Shown here piece after piece: positions 59,901-64,000 of a stretch of 64,000 bases of DNA; within the stretch, counting starts at the first letter, position 1, and each line of letters starts with the position of its first letter. Source of the DNA: Cyanoderma ruficeps (lineage: Eukaryota; Chordata; Aves; Passeriformes; Timaliidae); contig VZDJ01000041.1 in assembly GCA_008694505.1 (NCBI GenBank), positions 4,978,417-5,042,416 on the forward strand. The letters run 5' to 3'. The position numbers and the translations under genes were made by a program. A model generated the notes under the pieces. The model did not search any database. It saw only the letters and a list, made by a program, of their open reading frames with translations, and was not told the DNA's origin.

Positions 59901-62900
59901 TTTCCTAGGCAGAAAGAACTTTGGAAACTTCATTCTTCTTTCTTAACTTTTGGTCATCCTTTGATCACCTGCATCAATTTTTATTATATCTGAAGGTAAC
60001 AAATACAGGGGCATGCAGTGAGCCTTTATTAGGGCTAAGGAATGAGGAGACAAACCATTCCAAAATTTTATCTTCAGGATTGTGCACTGCCCAGCAGTGT
60101 TAGGTGGACAAGCCTGTCCAGGTGAGCAGTCTGCAAAAAATCAAGGATGACCAGAAAATTAGAGTCTTCAGTGAGACCATGCTGAGACAAATCCTGAGGC
60201 TCATGATGCAAGGCAGGAAGAACAGTCAAAGGCTATGGCTGAGTGAGATGCTGATGGAGACTTCTGAGATAGAGAAGCTAGAAACTTGTGACTTCTTGCA
60301 GCAGCAGAAATACTCCGTCTCTGCCCTCAGATCCAAGTTCACAGAAGTTGTAAAGTGTCCTAATAACCAGTGATAGAGAACAAGCTCCATAAAAAAGGCC
60401 TTGAAACCAACTGAGTTTGAACAGCATGTTAGCAGAGCGCAAAATGAAGTGGTGGGTGACTATGAGGGATGAAGGCACACACTTGCTATGCTGTTACAAC
60501 AGGTTGGGGGTTTTTTTAGGGGACCCTACCCATTGCAGAAAGACTGCGGTAATTTTCCATTCCTTGGACCACTACCCATTGTTGCACGTCCATGTAGACA
60601 CCAAAGACATGGCCTCGTGCAGATCAGGATTGCAAAGCTCTGGGGGCAAAGTGAGTAAGATGGGACCCCAGGCTATGTTAATCTGTGGGGTCAGTCAAGA
60701 GTGATGCTCTTCTGAATCTGCTACTCAAAAACAAGGAAGAATTGAGTGAAGATGTGATTACCCGAGCAGAGAGCTGGAGACCAGGCTTCAGTGTGTTCAG
60801 GGAAATGGTCAGTGGGATCCCCTGAGAGTCAGCTTTGAAGGGAAATAGAGCTCAAGTAAGCTAGCAGGTCTTTCAGGACAATCTCCGTCAAGCACAAAAC
60901 TCAAGAAAAGAAGCAGACATATCATGAGATGGCCTCTAGCTAAACAGGGAAGTCATGATTGAACTACACTGCAGAACAATAGCACAAAGGAAGAGAAAGC
61001 AGGACTAAGAAGGAAGTCTCTGGACATGCAGGAATGGTACTAGGAAAACCCAAGCTCACCTGGTTTTGGAACCGGCAAGGTACGGTATAGACAACAAGAA
61101 GAGTTTCCACTATCACGTGAGCAGTAAAAGAACAAACAATGAAAATTCACACCAGCTGCTGAATGGCTCAGGAGATTTACTGACAGTGGATGCAGACACG
61201 GCTCTGGACTTCACCACATCTTGTGGTCCTTTGTACACACAGAATTGAAGGAGAGAAACTAGGAGTACTGAGAGAGGATTAAGCTAGAGATCTCTTAAGA
61301 AATCTCAGCTTTTACAAGTTTTACAGAAGACAGATGGGATCTGTAGGAAGATGCTGAGAGACTGTCTGATGAAGCTGAAAGGTTATTCTCTCCTATTTCA
61401 AAAGGTGTGGAGATCAGGTAAAGTCTCCAACTAAATAAAGACAAACACTGCACTGATATTCAAAAAAACCCAAGTTTTTTTCAGGGAACTACACATTAGC
61501 TGGTCTCACTTTTTCCTCAGAGAATCATGGAGAAAATCCTTTCTGATACCAGTTTTGGACACAAGACGAACAAAGTGACTGTGAAAAGGCGGCATAAATT
61601 TACCACGGACAAATCATGCCTGACCAATCTGAAGTATTTTATAAGACTTGTAGATGTGGTGCATAAGGACCTGGCTTTGTGGGGAATGACTTACAGGTCT
61701 TTTTTAAAACTGGGCTGGTTCAGCCTACAGAAGAGATAATTTCAGAGGGACCAAAGAAACAAAGCCAGGCTTTTAACCAAAGTGTACATAAGGTAACGAG
61801 ATACTGACACAAACTGAAACATTGCAGGTTTCTAGTGAACAGGAAATGAAAAAGCATCACTATGAGGGCAGTGAAGCAGAACGGGTTGTCCAGAGAGGTT
61901 GTGCAGTCCCCATTCCTGGAGTGTGAGAGTTGACATGTCTTCAGTGGCTTACTTCTCACACTAAACAGGGATGAACTGAAAACTCATTGTAATGAGACAG
62001 AACCGTTCAGTTTAGAAACCCATCAAACATCAGGTCTAACACTAGCAGTCTGTAATACTCAGGAGATTGACTTTACTACTATAAAAATTAATTACAGGAT
62101 CAATTTTGATACAAAATTATATTTAGAAGACTGTAATACTTTCCTTAAATAAAAGACCATGAATCACTCTGGAATGAGTTACCACACAAATTCAAATGTT
62201 GTTCCTGCAAATTAAAGGCCATAATTAAACTGATATGACTCTGTTGTCTTCAAAATCTCATTTCGGTAGAGCTTACACCAGCTAGGATGTGTCCCAGGAT
62301 TCCAAACTATGTTTGATAAATTAAGGGACACATACCAACCCTCATATGTGTCAACCACTGAAAAATGAAAAAGTTCAAAGAACAGACTCTTACAAGTCTT
62401 TGCTTGCGTTAAATAATAGATGAAAATCCAACTAATATAGCTTATCTTTTAGTAACTATCACAACTACTTAGCCTTTTCACATAATAGAATAAACACCTT
62501 AATATAAACTACCACAATTCTCTTTCTTATAGGTATATGCCTAACAATTTTGGGGGGATTTTCTATCTGAAAAATTGTGAATCCTTGAATCTCCCTGTTT
62601 CCTTTCTTCTTATGCAACTTTTTAATGGCAGAACCAATTTCCAGATTTGTCACTATCATGGTTAGGTAACATTCTACATCTCTCCTGTTGATGTTCTCCA
62701 ATTGGAACACTTCTCCTAGTCATCTACTTGACTGTGACTCACAATATCCTGGCTTGTCTGTGAGAGACCTGAGATCCTTGTAGGTTCTGTTCTGCCACAG
62801 AACAACAGAAGAAAAGTCTTTCTTAAAGTTCACTAGCTCCCACAGCAAGTTTGTGACAAATTTCAGCATTCCTCCTGTGTTTGTAAGTACTCGGTCAGGT

Positions 62901-64000
62901 TTCTGAAAATAATTTGAGAATAAGATTTGGAAAATTCACATTTGTTAACTAAGGAAATTGTGAAGAAGATGCACTTATGTATATGTAGGATATGCTAGAG
63001 AGTCCAGTAATACATACATCCTGATAGTGCATGTAAGTAGATATATTCAAAACTAAGAGACGTGGATCAAAGAAAGAAAAAAAGCTAAATATAAAACTGC
63101 AAAATGTTTTCAGAGCGAAATGTTTTCATCTAAAACTCTACTTGCCTCTTGTTAGATAGGGATCCTTTCTCTGGGAATCAAGTAGTGCCAATGTCCTGAA
63201 TAAACACATCCAAGTAGGACAAACTTCTTTGTGCACACTACTGCACAAAACAAAAATGGACTTACCTACTGCTCATATGGAGAAATTCCACAGAATTTGT
63301 AGCAGCCACATACTCTTTTAAAAAGCTGCTAAGCAAGGATCTTAAAAATTACCAGTTTTTCAATGACAGACTCTAATCCAGCATTAAAACTTAATGCAAA
63401 TGAGAACTTTGGCCTAAGAGGCAAAGCGAAGCTAAAGAGATTACACACCTACACTGAGTTCCAACAGGATGCAGAGCAATTTGGTTCCAATCCAGTGAAG
63501 TACTCAAGTACATGCTTTACTTTAAATGCATGGGCATGAAGATGATAGAAATACTTATATATGCCTAATGTTAAATATGTCATTAAGTGCTTTACTGGGT
63601 TGAGGCCAGAAAGCTCAGTACCTTACAGGAATGTGTTTGGAGTACACCATGTAGCAATGGCATAACAGGGAATTCAGGACCACAAATACCCTGGGCTACG
63701 CCCCTCTTGCAGTGTCTTATTGAGAAATGCAATGTGAGTGGAGAGGGTAAGAGGATGTCTTGCCTAAAGGTAAGCAGAATAATAACAGAAATCTGAAGGA
63801 TGACAAGATTAGAAGGAAAACAAACTGCCACTACTCCCTAATGTATATGCTTACTATAAATTGTATTCCTGCAGTGAAAAAATCCATGTATTTTCAATTC
63901 CTACACAAACTGATAGTCCATGTCTGGGATCCACATATCTCATCACATCACACTTGAGCTCCTGCATTCAAGTGTACCCAGCAGAGAAGACTAAGACCTG
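56975..64000. other. Intron 1 (partial), running off the window
   Basis: 7.0 kb with no further sema exon found on the minus strand. It contains an internally deleted CR1 element at about 60,100-61,970 and a T12 run at 59,739-59,750. A 94-codon minus-strand frame at 59224-59508 has no recognisable domain or plexin phase fit. Confidence 0.82.
60100..61970 (+). mobile_element. Degenerate CR1 LINE with ORF1 remnant, RT scrap and 3' region (antisense to PLXNC1)
   Basis: The plus strand carries a worn CR1 ORF1: LETCDFLQQQKYSVSALRS near 60,268, then KWWVTMRDEG, then GVFLGDPTH joined almost directly to HYPLLHVHVDTKD (60,417-60,704). The latter two are the start and the later GTND-like part of the ORF1 esterase domain, so the middle is deleted. 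A short RT scrap (KFTTDKSCLTNL) lies near 61,590. CR1 3' phrases follow: GGGCTGGTTCAGCCTACAGA and GGGTTGTCCAGAGAGGTTGT. Most of ORF2 is missing. The outer ends are uncertain. Confidence 0.82.

Noticed and set aside
1..64000. tRNA, rRNA, CRISPR, phage or other novel system
   Set aside because: I looked for cloverleaf box motifs, regularly spaced repeats and compact operons by eye and saw none; everything substantial is explained by one gene and LINE remnants.

Overview
The window looks like a piece of a bird (at least a sauropsid) nuclear genome. Two observations support this. The introns carry several decayed CR1-type LINE fragments, one of which (25.0-25.7 kb) keeps the CR1 3' end and the antisense consensus typical of birds. 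The coding sequence reads as a vertebrate plexin split into many short exons. There is no sign of bacterial, plasmid or organelle sequence.

One gene fills nearly the whole window, on the minus strand: plexin-C1 (PLXNC1). I placed 30 coding exons from 56,974 down to 538. All have GT donors and AG acceptors, and their phases join without a break into 3,555 nt, which is 1,184 codons plus a TGA stop. Exon numbers 2-31 assume one large coding exon upstream, outside the window. That fits the missing part: the signal peptide and most of the sema domain, roughly 380 residues if the protein is about as long as mammalian plexin-C1. Residue numbers in this annotation count from the first visible codon (exon 2).

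The protein layout, from high to low coordinates, is: the end of the sema domain (exons 2-3), PSI 1 (exons 4-5), a spacer rich in N-glycosylation sites (5-7), a second PSI-like cysteine cluster (7-9), IPT/TIG repeats (9-14), one transmembrane helix (15), a juxtamembrane coiled coil (16), the first half of the plexin GAP (17-21), the inserted Rho-GTPase-binding domain (22-24), the second half of the GAP (25-31), the stop codon, and then 3'UTR running off the low end of the window. Both regions that carry the GAP arginine fingers are intact. The gene therefore looks like a working semaphorin 7A-type receptor with Rap GAP activity, a role taken from the family and not visible directly.

The rest is intron and repeats. 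CR1-like LINE fragments lie at 25.0-25.7 and 31.1-32.2 kb (sense to the gene) and at 51.8-52.4 and 60.1-62.0 kb (antisense). There are also a few microsatellites, homopolymer and purine/pyrimidine tracts, and small local duplications. I found no second gene, RNA gene, CRISPR array or evidence of a novel system. The most useful second-look items concern splicing, namely a C10 run inside a splice acceptor and two microexons, and the structure of the old LINE fragments.
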